64,000 nucleotides of DNA from Paenibacillus peoriae KCTC 3763. GTDB taxonomy: Bacteria > Bacillota > Bacilli > Paenibacillales > Paenibacillaceae. The position numbers and the translations under genes are program-made. Under the pieces are notes generated by a model. The model did no database searches, was not told where the DNA came from, and was given only the letters and a program-made list of their open reading frames with translations. Below are positions 16,898-26,286 of the stretch, piece by piece; the first letter of the stretch is position 1, and every line of letters starts with the position of its first letter. The stretch is from positions 427,811 through 491,810 of the forward strand of contig NZ_AGFX01000018.1 of assembly GCF_000236805.1 (NCBI RefSeq), written 5' to 3'.

Positions 16898-17978
16898 TCC
16901 ATTTGCCGCTGTGGCGATCACGAAGCATGGTGTGGAAATGGCACGTCATTTGGGAGCCAGCTTTCCCGGCACGGATGTGTATTACATGTCCAAGTTTGAA
17001 CGGGGTGATGAGCAGGAGCGCGGCATTCAATTGTTCGAAGGCTCGGTCAAGCTGATTTTGCCGGATTTATTTAAACGATATAACGGTATTATTGTATTTA
17101 TTTCCCTCGGTGCAGTGGTTCGCATGATTGCGCCCATTTTGGTGGATAAAAAGGTAGACCCGGCCGTGGTCGTCATTGATGATCGCGGAGAGCATGTCAT
17201 TAGCGTACTGTCTGGCCATTTGGGCGGCGCCAATGAATTGACCCGCCATGTAGCCGCTGTGCTGGGCGCACGTGCAGTGATTACAACCGCATCGGACGTG
17301 CAGGGCACGATTCCGGTGGACATGTTGGGTCGGGAACTGGGCTGGGTGGTCGATAGCTTCGACAAGGCTACACCAGTGAGTGCGGCTGTGGTGAACGAGG
17401 AGCCTGTCGCACTCATACAAGAGACAGGTGAACGGAACTGGTGGCGTTATGACAAGCCTGTACCTGCGCATATCAAGATATACTCTTCGATGGCAGAAGC
17501 ATCGCAAGAGCCCTTTAACGCCGCGCTGGTCATTAGCGACCGTCTGCTGGGGCCGGAGGAAGAGGAGCGTTTTCTTTCTAACGGCGTGCTGTACCGCCCC
17601 AAAAGCCTGGTGCTTGGCATGGGCTGCAACCGGGGCACGGCTGAGGAGGAACTGGAGGCTGGTGTGCTGAGCACCTTGCAGGAGCTGCGTCTGTCTGTAA
17701 AAAGCGTGCGGAATATTGCCACCATTGACCTGAAAAAGGATGAAGAGGGCTTGCTTGCCCTCTGCGCCAAATACGGCTGGGAGCTGGTGACGTATACCCC
17801 GTCAGAGCTAAACACGGTGCAGCTTCCCAATCCATCGGAAACAGTCTACAAATATACTGGCGCATACGGGGTCAGCGAGCCTTCAGCGCTGTTATCTTCC
17901 GGTGCAGACCATTGGCTGCTGGAAAAGAAAAAAAGCGGCAATATGACGCTGTCCATAGCACGGGTTGCCTATGACTGA
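16890..17978 (+). CDS. cbiG: Cobalt-precorrin-5A hydrolase
   Basis: 362 residues. The N- and central domains carry FISLGAVVRMIAP and VLSGHLGGANELT, and the C-terminal domain carries LGMGCNRGT. All are conserved in CbiG. It opens the delta-lactone and releases C20 as acetaldehyde. The GTG start lies inside the end of cbiF, and the gene overlaps cbiA by 8 nt. Confidence 0.92.
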   Translation: MGNPFAAVAITKHGVEMARHLGASFPGTDVYYMSKFERGDEQERGIQLFEGSVKLILPDLFKRYNGIIVFISLGAVVRMIAPILVDKKVDPAVVVIDDRGEHVISVLSGHLGGANELTRHVAAVLGARAVITTASDVQGTIPVDMLGRELGWVVDSFDKATPVSAAVVNEEPVALIQETGERNWWRYDKPVPAHIKIYSSMAEASQEPFNAALVISDRLLGPEEEERFLSNGVLYRPKSLVLGMGCNRGTAEEELEAGVLSTLQELRLSVKSVRNIATIDLKKDEEGLLALCAKYGWELVTYTPSELNTVQLPNPSETVYKYTGAYGVSEPSALLSSGADHWLLEKKKSGNMTLSIARVAYD

Positions 17979-19428
17979 CGTTGTGAAGCACGCCGTGCAG
18001 CCGGGTTTGGCTGCCGCAGCACGCAGAAGCCGGATTGTTGTTGCCGGCACGGGCAGCGGCGCGGGCAAAACGACCGTCACCCTCGGGCTGATGAAGGCAT
18101 TCGCCGACAGCGGCCTGCGAGTGCAGGGCTTCAAGTGCGGGCCGGATTATATTGATCCGACCTATCATACGGCCGCGACCGGAACCCCATCCCGTAATCT
18201 CGATTCCTGGATGACCTCAGCGGATACGGTACGTGAAACCTTTATCCGTGCTTCCGAAGGTGCGGATATTTCTGTGATTGAGGGCGTCATGGGCTTGTAT
18301 GACGGCAAGGACCCGCTCAGCAATACCGGGTCGACTGCCGAAATCGCCATGCTGACCGACAGCCCTGTATTGCTGGTTGTCGACGTGCGCAGCATGGCAC
18401 GCAGCGCGGCCGCTATTGTGCTCGGCTTCCAGCGCCTGGAGCCGAAGCTGCGCATTGCGGGCGTGATCGTGAATCGCTGCGGAAGCCAGGGGCATTACAG
18501 CATCGTCAGGAAGGCGATCGAGCAGGAGTGCGGTATCCCCGTGCTCGGCTGGTTGAAGCGCGATGACGGGCTAGACATACCCGAGCGTCATCTGGGTCTG
18601 GTGCCTGCTGTGGAACGCGGCGAGCTGGAGCCGCTTTTCCAGCGGGCGGCAGAGCTGATCCGAGCGGGCACGAATCTGGAGGCGCTGCGGGCATTAGCAG
18701 ATTCGGCTCCGCCGTTGTCTCTGCCCGCGCAGCCATTATTTGCCGCGGATCGGCTTCCAGCGGAAGGCTCGCAGGCCGCGACCGGGGAGCGCCCCGTCAT
18801 TGCCGTCGCCAAAGATGCGGCGTTCAATTTCTACTACCCGGAAAATCTGGACTTGCTGCGTCAGTCGGGAGCAGAAATTGCCTGTTTTAGTCCACTGGCG
18901 GGAGAACGCGTTCCCGAGCACGCCAGCGGCCTATATCTAGGCGGCGGCTTTCCTGAGGAGTTTGCCGCGGCTATCGCTGCCAATACAGGCTTTTTGGAGG
19001 ATATCCGCAATGCAGTACGCCGGGATATGCCCATATTTGCTGAATGTGGTGGTTACATGGTGCTGGCGCGGACACTTACGGATCGTGCTGGCAGCGTTCA
19101 TCGTATGGCTGGAGTCATTCCGTCCGATGTCCGAATGCAGGAGAAGCGGGCCGCATTGGGATACCGGGAAGCGACTGCATTGCAGGATTGCCTGTTGCTG
19201 GAGGCTGGAGAGACGATTCGGGGCCATGAATTTCATTATTCGGTGATGGCCTACGATGAATCGTCCACTCCCTACCCCTATGCCTATCAGACCAAGGGGA
19301 TGCGTGGGCTCCAGAGTGAGGGCTACGCGCAAGGGAACCTTTTGGCTGCCTACACCCATATACATCTAGCCTCTCTTCCTAAAGCGGCAGCACGCTGGGT
19401 GGAGAAATGCAGGGCTTACGGTCAGTGA
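17971..19428 (+). CDS. cbiA: Cobyrinate a,c-diamide synthase
   Basis: 485 residues. An N-terminal P-loop GTGSGAGKTTVT is followed by the CbiA ATPase region (GFKCGPDYIDPT, IEGVMGLYDG). The C-terminal class I glutaminase domain has its nucleophile Cys at about residue 359 in IFAECGGYMVL, plus GGGFPEEFA. It amidates the a and c side chains using glutamine and ATP. ATG 17971 is preferred over TTG 17965. Last gene of the operon, followed by a terminator. CobA/CbiP, CbiB and nucleotide-loop genes must lie elsewhere. Confidence 0.92.
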   Translation: MTDVVKHAVQPGLAAAARRSRIVVAGTGSGAGKTTVTLGLMKAFADSGLRVQGFKCGPDYIDPTYHTAATGTPSRNLDSWMTSADTVRETFIRASEGADISVIEGVMGLYDGKDPLSNTGSTAEIAMLTDSPVLLVVDVRSMARSAAAIVLGFQRLEPKLRIAGVIVNRCGSQGHYSIVRKAIEQECGIPVLGWLKRDDGLDIPERHLGLVPAVERGELEPLFQRAAELIRAGTNLEALRALADSAPPLSLPAQPLFAADRLPAEGSQAATGERPVIAVAKDAAFNFYYPENLDLLRQSGAEIACFSPLAGERVPEHASGLYLGGGFPEEFAAAIAANTGFLEDIRNAVRRDMPIFAECGGYMVLARTLTDRAGSVHRMAGVIPSDVRMQEKRAALGYREATALQDCLLLEAGETIRGHEFHYSVMAYDESSTPYPYAYQTKGMRGLQSEGYAQGNLLAAYTHIHLASLPKAAARWVEKCRAYGQ

Positions 19429-19516
19429 TTTGCAACCAGCCCTTCAGTGCAGCCGTAACGCCATCCTGTATGATCGAATAATGGAAAGTTGAACGAGACA
19501 CTTCATGTGAACAACA

Positions 19517-19549
19517 AAAGCCGAGTCCCTTAGGGGACCCGGCTTTTTT
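19517..19549 (+). terminator. Rho-independent terminator of the cob operon
   Basis: AAAGCCGAGTCCC pairs with GGGACCCGGCTTT (one mismatch) and is followed by a T run. Confidence 0.8.
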
Positions 19550-19613
19550 AAACATGGACAGGATATACCTTACATTTAATGGAAGCGTATTCATTACTTT
19601 TTTGGTAACTTGT

Positions 19614-20063
19614 TTACATGAGCTTTTTCAGTTGGGAAATCCTTCCTTGGCTCACGCCAAGCATGGAGGCGAGTTGTTTTTGTGAAGATGCGGGATGCTC
19701 CTCCATCAGTTCTCTCATTTTCTCCAAAATAACGTCTGTGCGCTGATAAATTTTCTTGATATGCATATTTTGCTTAAGTGGAGACGAATTGGTTTCAGTC
19801 GTCGTGACTGGCATCAAATCTTCCGTTTTCATCGAGGCTGCACATTCATCGCAAATAAACTGATCTTTAAAATAGGTGTTGGTATCAACCGCACCGCAAA
19901 AAACGCAATTGGTTGATTTGTACTTACGGAGCATGAGTGTCTGGTCTTCAATAAAAAACTCTAATGGATCGCCGATGTCAATCTCCATCGTCATGCGCAA
20001 CTCTTTCGGAAGCACAATTCGTCCCAAGCTGTCCAAGGGCCGGGTCATTCCAGTCCTTTTCAT
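19614..20063 (-). CDS. AbrB-type regulator with zinc-ribbon-like insert and C-terminal HTH
   Basis: 149 residues. Residues 1-48 are an AbrB/SpoVT swapped-hairpin DNA-binding domain (GMTRPLDSLGRIVLPKELR). Residues 50-76 carry CVFC and CDEC pairs (Cys 53, 56, 71, 74), likely binding zinc. Residues about 125-149 look like a helix-turn-helix (SSQKQLASMLGVSQGRISQL). A transition-state or sporulation-type repressor role is plausible from the N-terminal domain. The extra C-terminal module makes it larger than AbrB (about 95 residues). Convergent with cbiA. Confidence 0.78.
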   Translation of the reverse strand: MKRTGMTRPLDSLGRIVLPKELRMTMEIDIGDPLEFFIEDQTLMLRKYKSTNCVFCGAVDTNTYFKDQFICDECAASMKTEDLMPVTTTETNSSPLKQNMHIKKIYQRTDVILEKMRELMEEHPASSQKQLASMLGVSQGRISQLKKLM

Positions 20064-20428
20064 TCATGCAACCTCCCCGATTTTTAAAATTTTTAGAACG
20101 TATAAGTTTGAAGCAAGGCTTGTCAATTCTACAACCGCAAGCATACATTTTACAAAAAGTGCTTCATTTTTGAAAAGAATACAGCACTTTTTTTCTTAAG
20201 AGTATACCATAAACGGGCCGAATCGCCAGCGTTCATATTTATAAATTTAAAATAAGTTTATTCCGAGTGAATGTATATGTTATAATCCTCTGCTAAAGGA
20301 TTTCATAGGCGGTTTGTAGAATTATTTATATATGCTGTAGCTTCGGACAATGATGGCGTTGTTATGTGAAATGGATGAGGCCAACGCCTTAAGAGTCCTT
20401 ATATACAAGCCCGGCAAGGAGGATTAAC
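20064..20428. other. Intergenic region between the AbrB-like gene and the ThuA-like gene
   Basis: Divergent spacer of 365 nt, strongly AT-rich between 20080 and 20290. It contains a TATAAT (20281-20286) that could be the -10 of the rightward gene, with only a weak -35. No ORF, RNA gene or clear terminator is seen. Confidence 0.4.
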
Positions 20429-21067
20429 ATGGACAGAAGAAAAGCATTGCTATTAGGAGATTATTCGTACCCGGAGTTTCACCCGCTGCAAGGGGTGGAC
20501 GAAGAGATTAGCCATATTTTACAGGATTCGATGACGGTACAATGCAGCGAAAATCGTAAAATGCTGCTAAAGGAAAATCTGGCCTCATTCGATCTATGTA
20601 TTTCGTACTGCGATAGTCGCAAGGAGGTTTTGACCCCTCAACAAACGGCAGGACTGCTGTCCTACGTCAGCGGCGGAGGCGGATTGCTTGTGCTGCATAA
20701 TGGAATTACGCTGCAAGGACGGTATGAAATTGCACAGCTGATGGGAGCACGTTTTCAGCGGCATCCGGCTGCGGGGCTGCTTTCCTTCAAGGTAACTGAG
20801 CCGGATCACCCGATCATGGAAGGAATTGAACCATTCGAGATCCAAGAAGAGCCCTACCGTTTTGATTTTGACCCATTCACTGAAAAAACACTGTTGATGG
20901 AATACGAGTATGAGGGTCAGTGGTGGCCAGCCGCATGGTCATTGTCCTATGGTTTGGGTCGGGTCGTCTACTTGATGCCTGGACATAATCAGCCAAGCTT
21001 CCAGCACGAGGGATACCGCAAGCTGCTGCTTCAGGCTGCCAAGTGGGCCGGACGCTTTCCGGGTTAA
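20429..21067 (+). CDS. ThuA-like glutamine-amidotransferase-fold protein
   Basis: 212 residues resembling the ThuA (trehalose utilisation) family: ALLLGDYSYPEFHP at the start, SGGGGLLVLHNG in the middle, PDHPIMEGIEPF, and a C-terminal GLGRVVYLMPGHNQPSF. Members have a class I amidotransferase-like fold, often without the nucleophile Cys, and are linked to sugar metabolism. No Cys sits in the elbow position here, so a catalytic role is doubtful. ATG 20429 has a strong AAGGAGG. Monocistronic, with a terminator directly after. Confidence 0.75.
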   Translation: MDRRKALLLGDYSYPEFHPLQGVDEEISHILQDSMTVQCSENRKMLLKENLASFDLCISYCDSRKEVLTPQQTAGLLSYVSGGGGLLVLHNGITLQGRYEIAQLMGARFQRHPAAGLLSFKVTEPDHPIMEGIEPFEIQEEPYRFDFDPFTEKTLLMEYEYEGQWWPAAWSLSYGLGRVVYLMPGHNQPSFQHEGYRKLLLQAAKWAGRFPG

Positions 21068-21092
21068 ATATAATAAATACCGTTCTTAGGAG

Positions 21093-21127
21093 AAGGGGGG
21101 CTGCAAACTTTATGCGGCTCCCCTTTT
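21093..21127 (+). terminator. Rho-independent terminator
   Basis: A 12-bp stem (21093-21104 with 21114-21125, two G-U pairs) followed by TTTT. Confidence 0.75.
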
Positions 21128-21169
21128 CAGGTTATACTATAGGTAATCACAGGTAGGGGAGGATATATC

Positions 21170-21529
21170 ATGAGCGATTTGTTCAAAAAAGCCATCTCAT
21201 TGGGATGGGGCCTCACCATTGTCAGCAAAGAAAAAGTGGAGAAAGCCGTCGAGGATCTTGTACACCGGGGAGAACTTGCGCCCTCAGAATCCAAAGCGCT
21301 GATCGAACGTCTGATCGAACGGGGTGCGGAGGAGCAGGGCCAATTCAAAACGCTGATCCGCGAGCAGGTTAGCCGCATTTTGCAGGAGCTGGAAGTACCT
21401 ACCGAAAATGATGTCGCAAGTTTGGAGCAACGTGTGGCATTATTGGAAAAACAGGTAGCAGAACTGGAAAAAGAAAAGGCTGCGCTTACGGGTTCGAGCG
21501 ATGACGAAGAAGCGAATCGGCTGGATTAA
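21170..21529 (+). CDS. Phasin-like coiled-coil protein
   Basis: 119 residues. The N-terminal LFKKAISLGWGLTIVSKEKVEKAV resembles the phasin / polyhydroxyalkanoate-granule-associated family. The C-terminal half is a heptad-rich coiled coil (SLEQRVALLEKQVAELEKEK). Homologues often precede a UbiB-type kinase in Firmicutes, as here, where the stop is immediately followed by the kinase ATG. A partner or regulator of that kinase is a better guess than storage-granule coating. ATG 21170 follows GGGGAGGA. Confidence 0.6.
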   Translation: MSDLFKKAISLGWGLTIVSKEKVEKAVEDLVHRGELAPSESKALIERLIERGAEEQGQFKTLIREQVSRILQELEVPTENDVASLEQRVALLEKQVAELEKEKAALTGSSDDEEANRLD

Positions 21530-23206
21530 ATGGCAGTTCGTATGAAGCATGCCGGTCGTTACCGGGAAATTGCCATGGCGCTGGCGCGTCATGGCTTTGG
21601 CTATATGGTGGAGGAAATGGGCCTGTTCCAGCTACTGTCACTGCCGCGCAAATGGCTGACGAGAGAAGCTCCCGAGCCCGAGTCCAAAACGCTGGGTGAA
21701 CGGATACGACTGGTGCTGGAGGACCTGGGGCCTGCATTCATCAAACTTGGACAGTTGGCAAGCACGCGTGCCGACCTGCTGCCAGAGCCTATTATCCGTG
21801 AGCTGGTCAAGCTTCAGGATCAGGTGCCGCCTTTTTCGCCTGAAATGGCGCGCGGCATTTTGGAGCAGGAGCTGGACACGTCATTGGAGGACATACTGGC
21901 TCGTTTTGACGATGTTCCGCTGGCTGCTGCTTCGATTGGACAGGTGCATCTGGGCAAGCTGCACAGCGGTGAGATGGTCGCCATTAAAATCCAGCGTCCA
22001 GGCGTTAACCGTGTCATCCGACGAGATTTGGATATTTTGCGGGAATTGACTGCAATGGCAGCCAAGCGTTGGGAATGGGTGGAGCGTTATCAGGTTCGCC
22101 AAATGGTGGAGGAACTGGGGAAATCGCTCATTCAGGAGCTGGACTACAACCATGAGGCCCGTAATACAGAAAAGATTGCGCTCCAATTTGAGCAGGACCC
22201 ACATATCTATATTCCGAAAATATATTGGGATCATACCTCTTCCCGCATACTGACCATGGAGTTTCTGGAAGGAACCCATTTGGGTAGTCGCGAGGAGTTG
22301 TTACGCCGTGGATATAATTTGAAAGAATTGACGCAGCAGTTGGTAAACAGCATGCTGCATCAGATTTTTATAGAGGGCTTTTTTCATGCCGATCCTCATC
22401 CCGGGAATTTGCTTGTCCTGAAAAATGGCCGTCTCGCTTACCTCGACTTTGGCATGACCGGGCGACTAAGTGAAGAGATGAGGAATCATCTGGCCTCCCT
22501 CATTATTGCATTGATGCGTAAAAACACCGATGCTATGGTGCGGGCCATCGAACGGCTGGGCCTGGTCGAACCGGCCACCGATTTGAATGCGCTGCGTGCC
22601 GATCTGGATAAGATGCGCGAAGATTACGCGGATGTTCCTTTCTCACAGGTCAGCATTGGCGATGCTCTGAACGACCTGTTTGGTGCAGCACAGCGCCATC
22701 GAATCGGTCTGCCGTCAGATGTCTTGCTGCTCGGCAAGGCGTTGCTGACATTGGAGGGAGTCGTCCAACTGCTTGACCCCGATCTCAGCATCATCGCATT
22801 GGCGGAGCCTTTCGGCAACAAGCTGCTGAAGGAACGCTTTAGTGGTCGCCGCATTCGGGGCAAGCTGCTGGGCGGTGCGACCGAGCTGGTGGAGACGCTC
22901 ATGGAGCTGCCGGGACAGGCGCGGCATTTGGCCTCCATTATTAGTAAGGGCAAGCTCAAGCTGGAGGTCACCGTACCAGAGCTGGAAATGCTCCTGCGCA
23001 GACTGGATCAGATCAGCAATCGCCTGTCATTCAGCATTGTACTGTTAGCGTTCAGCATTATTATGGTTGGCCTGATTATTGGTTCATCGCTGAACCATCA
23101 GGCGACGGTGCTGTGGAATGTGCCTGCTATTGAAATTGGTTTTGTCGTGGCGCTCTTAATGGTTGCCTTTTTATTGTATTCTATCTTTAAATCAGGGAGA
23201 TTTTAG
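21530..23206 (+). CDS. UbiB/AarF-family (ABC1) atypical kinase
   Basis: 558 residues, the size of bacterial AarF/UbiB. The ABC1 motifs are in order: KLGQLASTRADLLP (KxGQ, about residue 66), the Ala-rich nucleotide loop AAASIGQVH, VAIKIQRPG with the catalytic-site Lys, ELDYNHEARN, the HADPHPGN catalytic loop, and YLDFGMTG. Two hydrophobic segments end the protein and anchor it in the membrane. Relatives act in quinone metabolism by an ill-defined ATPase activity. Firmicutes use menaquinone, so the target here is unclear. Its start abuts the phasin-like gene. Confidence 0.88.
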   Translation: MAVRMKHAGRYREIAMALARHGFGYMVEEMGLFQLLSLPRKWLTREAPEPESKTLGERIRLVLEDLGPAFIKLGQLASTRADLLPEPIIRELVKLQDQVPPFSPEMARGILEQELDTSLEDILARFDDVPLAAASIGQVHLGKLHSGEMVAIKIQRPGVNRVIRRDLDILRELTAMAAKRWEWVERYQVRQMVEELGKSLIQELDYNHEARNTEKIALQFEQDPHIYIPKIYWDHTSSRILTMEFLEGTHLGSREELLRRGYNLKELTQQLVNSMLHQIFIEGFFHADPHPGNLLVLKNGRLAYLDFGMTGRLSEEMRNHLASLIIALMRKNTDAMVRAIERLGLVEPATDLNALRADLDKMREDYADVPFSQVSIGDALNDLFGAAQRHRIGLPSDVLLLGKALLTLEGVVQLLDPDLSIIALAEPFGNKLLKERFSGRRIRGKLLGGATELVETLMELPGQARHLASIISKGKLKLEVTVPELEMLLRRLDQISNRLSFSIVLLAFSIIMVGLIIGSSLNHQATVLWNVPAIEIGFVVALLMVAFLLYSIFKSGRF

Positions 23207-23236
23207 ATATTTACCGGAAAGGATGTGCCATGAGCC

Positions 23237-23809
23237 ATGGATACCTATAAGATCAATACCACTCCAATCAATCATCTCCAAATAACAGATGTGCCGTGGC
23301 ACCGCCTGACCACTTGTTATGGCAGGGGGACGGATTTACCGCAAATGATATCAGACGGGGAGTATAAAGCAATCACTAATCTGATTGAGCATCAGGGTAC
23401 ATTATGGCAAGTTACGCCGTGGGTGTTGCTTTTCTTATTGCGCAATATTCAGACGAGAAGGCCGGAACGTATTACGCTGGGTGAACTGGAATTGTATCAT
23501 GTGGTCGTCGGAGCGCTGGAGATGGTACAGGAACAAGCCGATTCACAGCAGTCTGTGGAAGCCCTGACCATGCTATTGGACGAAAAATATCTATGGCCTG
23601 AAAACAACGATCCCGAAGAAGATGAACTGGAGTGGGAAGAGGAGGAAGCACGCGGCTATGATCCAGTGGCTTTTTGGAGCTACTATGATTATAGCTACCA
23701 GCTATTGAAGCAAGCCCTCCCTGACTTTGAAAATATGCTCCAGCACAATTCCGAACCTGATATAGCTGAAGCCCTATCTGAGTTGGTGCAGGAATTGCGA
23801 AAATTTTAA
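23237..23809 (+). CDS. Acidic protein of unknown function
   Basis: 190 residues. An N-terminal region contains VPWHRLTTCYGRGTDLP, then a helical core, and a very acidic stretch (about residues 127-145, many Glu/Asp). The last 50 residues are again helical. No signal peptide, membrane segment or familiar motif is seen. ATG 23237 follows AAAGGATG at a good distance. It lies 30 nt after the UbiB kinase and may share its transcript. Confidence 0.55.
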   Translation: MDTYKINTTPINHLQITDVPWHRLTTCYGRGTDLPQMISDGEYKAITNLIEHQGTLWQVTPWVLLFLLRNIQTRRPERITLGELELYHVVVGALEMVQEQADSQQSVEALTMLLDEKYLWPENNDPEEDELEWEEEEARGYDPVAFWSYYDYSYQLLKQALPDFENMLQHNSEPDIAEALSELVQELRKF

Positions 23810-24080
23810 ATATAAGAAAACGAACTACGTGAAGAAAACGGCCGATATTTTAAGGAAATCGAGGATTTCTTTCCGTAAACAGCCTTTTACCCAATTCGTT
23901 TCTGTGAATCCCTTACGTTATAATGATGGACTGAATATAACGGATCGGGTTCGTTTGAGAGAGACGAGCTGAATGATAGGAGAGTCTTTGCGATTGGCCG
24001 CTGGACGGATGCCCGAATGACATCGGGTTGCGGGTCAATATGCTGCTCTCCGTGAATATAGGAGGCTGGAACGAGACGGT

Positions 24081-25529
24081 ATGAATCTTAGACAACAATG
24101 GTTCGGTAATATCCGGGCCGATATACTTGCGGGCATGACTGTTGCACTGGCGCTGATTCCGGAGGCCATTGCCTTCTCGATCATAGCGGGTGTCAATCCC
24201 ATGGTCGGACTGTATGCCTCCATCTCCATGGCCATTGTCATTTCCTTTGCAGGCGGTCGTCCGGCGATGATCTCGGCAGCAACCGGGGCGGTAGCAGTAC
24301 TGGTGGTCGGCTTGGTGAAGGATCATGGCGTGGAATATCTGTTTGCAGCTACCATTTTGGCAGGGATTATTCAGGTGCTGCTGGGTGTTTTGAAAATAGG
24401 CCGATTCATCAGCTTTATTTCGCAGCCAGTCATGACCGGGTTTGTGAATGCACTGGCGATCCTCGTCTTTATGGCGCAGCTTACCCATTTTCATGGAGCG
24501 AATTGGATCATGTATGCGATGGTAGCGGGCACGCTGCTCATTGTGTATATTTTACCAAAATTCACAAAAATCATTCCTGCTCCATTGACGGCCATTATCA
24601 TCATGACGATCATTACGTATGTACTTGGATTGAATGTGAAAACCGTAGGAGATATCGGTACGCTAACCAGCTCCTTGCCTTCATTCCATTTGCCGCAAAT
24701 TGAGTGGTCGTGGCACACGTTATGGATTTTGCTGCCGTATTCTTTTACGATGGCATTGGTCGGCTTGCTGGAGTCGCTGCTAACAGCCAGTATTCTGGAT
24801 GAAATGACCGAGACGAAAAGCGATAAAAACCAGGAAGCTCGCGGGCAAGGGATTGCCAACTTTATAAATGGCTTTTTTGGCGGTATGGGCGGTTGTGCGA
24901 TGATCGGGCAATCGGTCATTAATGTCAGCTCGGGCGGCAGAGGACGTTTGTCCACTTTCACGGCTGGGGTGTTTTTGGCCTTCTTGCTGTTAGTGCTTGG
25001 CGGGGTTGTAAAAGAAGTACCAATGGGCGCATTGGTGGGCGTCATGTTCATGGTGTGTATCGGGACTGTGGACTGGAATGCACTTCGAAATATTGCCAAG
25101 GTGCCCAAGGCAGACACGTTTATTATGGTTATGACGGTGATCATCGTGGTGGCCACGCATGATTTGTCCAAGGGTGTGATCGCGGGCGTACTGCTGAGTG
25201 CATTGCATTTTGGCTGGAAAATGGCTAAAATCCGCATCAGTACGACAGAGGATAGCGATGAAAAGGTGTACCATGTTGCGGGTCCGATGTTTTTCGCTTC
25301 AACCACTCATTTTGTCGATCATTTTGAACCTGCGGATGATCCGAAGCGCGTCGTGGTGGATTTTAGCCATTCGCATGTGTGGGATCACTCGGCGGTTACT
25401 GCCATTGGCAAGGTGCTGCAAAAATACACGAAATCCGGCAAATCCATCACCCTGCGGGGGTTAAATGAGGAAAGCCGTTTAATAGTAGAGAAGCTCGGCG
25501 GTCCCTTGGTTACAGAGCCGCTCGTGTGA
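24081..25529 (+). CDS. SulP-family inorganic anion transporter
   Basis: 482 residues. It has the SulP signature near the N-terminus ([19 protein letters not shown]), about ten to twelve helices, and a C-terminal STAS domain (about residues 395-482, [16 protein letters not shown]). Members carry sulfate, bicarbonate or molybdate as proton or sodium symport or exchange; the substrate here is not decidable. ATG 24081 is preceded by AATATAGGAGGC. The 270-nt upstream spacer has a TATAAT at 23919 but no recognisable riboswitch. Ends at a clear terminator. Confidence 0.88.
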   Translation: MNLRQQWFGNIRADILAGMTVALALIPEAIAFSIIAGVNPMVGLYASISMAIVISFAGGRPAMISAATGAVAVLVVGLVKDHGVEYLFAATILAGIIQVLLGVLKIGRFISFISQPVMTGFVNALAILVFMAQLTHFHGANWIMYAMVAGTLLIVYILPKFTKIIPAPLTAIIIMTIITYVLGLNVKTVGDIGTLTSSLPSFHLPQIEWSWHTLWILLPYSFTMALVGLLESLLTASILDEMTETKSDKNQEARGQGIANFINGFFGGMGGCAMIGQSVINVSSGGRGRLSTFTAGVFLAFLLLVLGGVVKEVPMGALVGVMFMVCIGTVDWNALRNIAKVPKADTFIMVMTVIIVVATHDLSKGVIAGVLLSALHFGWKMAKIRISTTEDSDEKVYHVAGPMFFASTTHFVDHFEPADDPKRVVVDFSHSHVWDHSAVTAIGKVLQKYTKSGKSITLRGLNEESRLIVEKLGGPLVTEPLV

Positions 25530-25550
25530 TGAATCATATAGCACAAATCA

Positions 25551-25586
25551 AAGCCTGAAATGAAATTTATCCATTTCAGGCTTTTT
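25551..25586 (+). terminator. Rho-independent terminator
   Basis: A perfect 12-bp stem AAGCCTGAAATG / CATTTCAGGCTT (25551-25562 with 25572-25583) followed by Ts. Confidence 0.85.
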
Positions 25587-25631
25587 GCTTTGTATAGGCT
25601 GATTGAAAATAACGCTACTCTCTATGCAGAA

Positions 25632-25831
25632 TTAATATTCATGGGCTTCATCTTCAGGTATATATTCGAGAACATCGTGCAGGGTTAATGGGCGACCAGA
25701 AAGGCGAATCAGCGTTTCCATTACGGTATTAAACGTTTTAAATACGATCCGCTTGGATGTATTGTTACACATTTCGTAGATAGTATTGGGTCTGATTTTA
25801 GCCTCACGGGCGAGGTCAAGCTTTGGTAGTC
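25632..25831 (-). pseudogene. Truncated paralogue of the adjacent XRE-type regulator
   Basis: Read on the minus strand, this stretch gives LAREAKIRPNTIYEMCNN, then a middle segment, then LEYIPEDEAHEY and a stop at 25632-25634. It parallels the neighbouring gene (LAVEAKIRPATVIDMVNG and VEYIPEDGIEGH). The first helix region and any start codon are missing, and it directly follows the stop of the intact copy. It looks like a tandem duplicate that lost its 5' third. Confidence 0.7.
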
Positions 25832-26101
25832 TTAATGTCCCTCAATTCCATCTTCGGGAATGTATTCTACAATATCAGCAAGAGTAATAGTCCTTGTAAA
25901 TCTACGTTGACGGGCGAATCTATTCAAAGCATCAAGGATATGGACTAGTGTTTCTAGTTCAAGTCTTTTGGTTTTTCCATTTACCATATCTATTACAGTA
26001 GCCGGACGTATTTTTGCTTCTACGGCCAGTTTATTTCGGGAAATATCAAGTTCTTCTAAAATATCGCCAAGTTTAAAATGATATCTATTTTGAATCTCCA
26101 T
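25832..26101 (-). CDS. Small XRE/Cro-type helix-turn-helix regulator
   Basis: 89 residues. LGDILEELDISRNKLAVEAKIRPATVIDMVNG fits the five-helix Cro/CI fold, with the recognition helix around residues 28-38. The tail ends in TLADIVEYIPED. The start is the ATG at 26101, eight bases after AGAAGGAG. The upstream in-frame ATG (26125) lacks an SD. It is divergent from the unknown gene at 26287, which it may control. Confidence 0.75.
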   Translation of the reverse strand: MEIQNRYHFKLGDILEELDISRNKLAVEAKIRPATVIDMVNGKTKRLELETLVHILDALNRFARQRRFTRTITLADIVEYIPEDGIEGH

Positions 26102-26286
26102 AATTTGATTCTCCTTCTGTTTCATAGTACAAGAAAATCATAAAATCTATTGAAGTTTTACTTCAGAAGTAATAAAATAAAACCACAGAAGTAATACTGG
26201 TGATTTGAATTCCCGGGTTTTTAAGTGAATAGCTGTTAGTTTTTTTACTGCGAGTAATTAAAATCATAAGAGGGAGCTAAATTCTA

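Noticed and set aside
24503-24703. Alternate-frame ORF inside the SulP gene
   Set aside because: Shadow frame without an SD.
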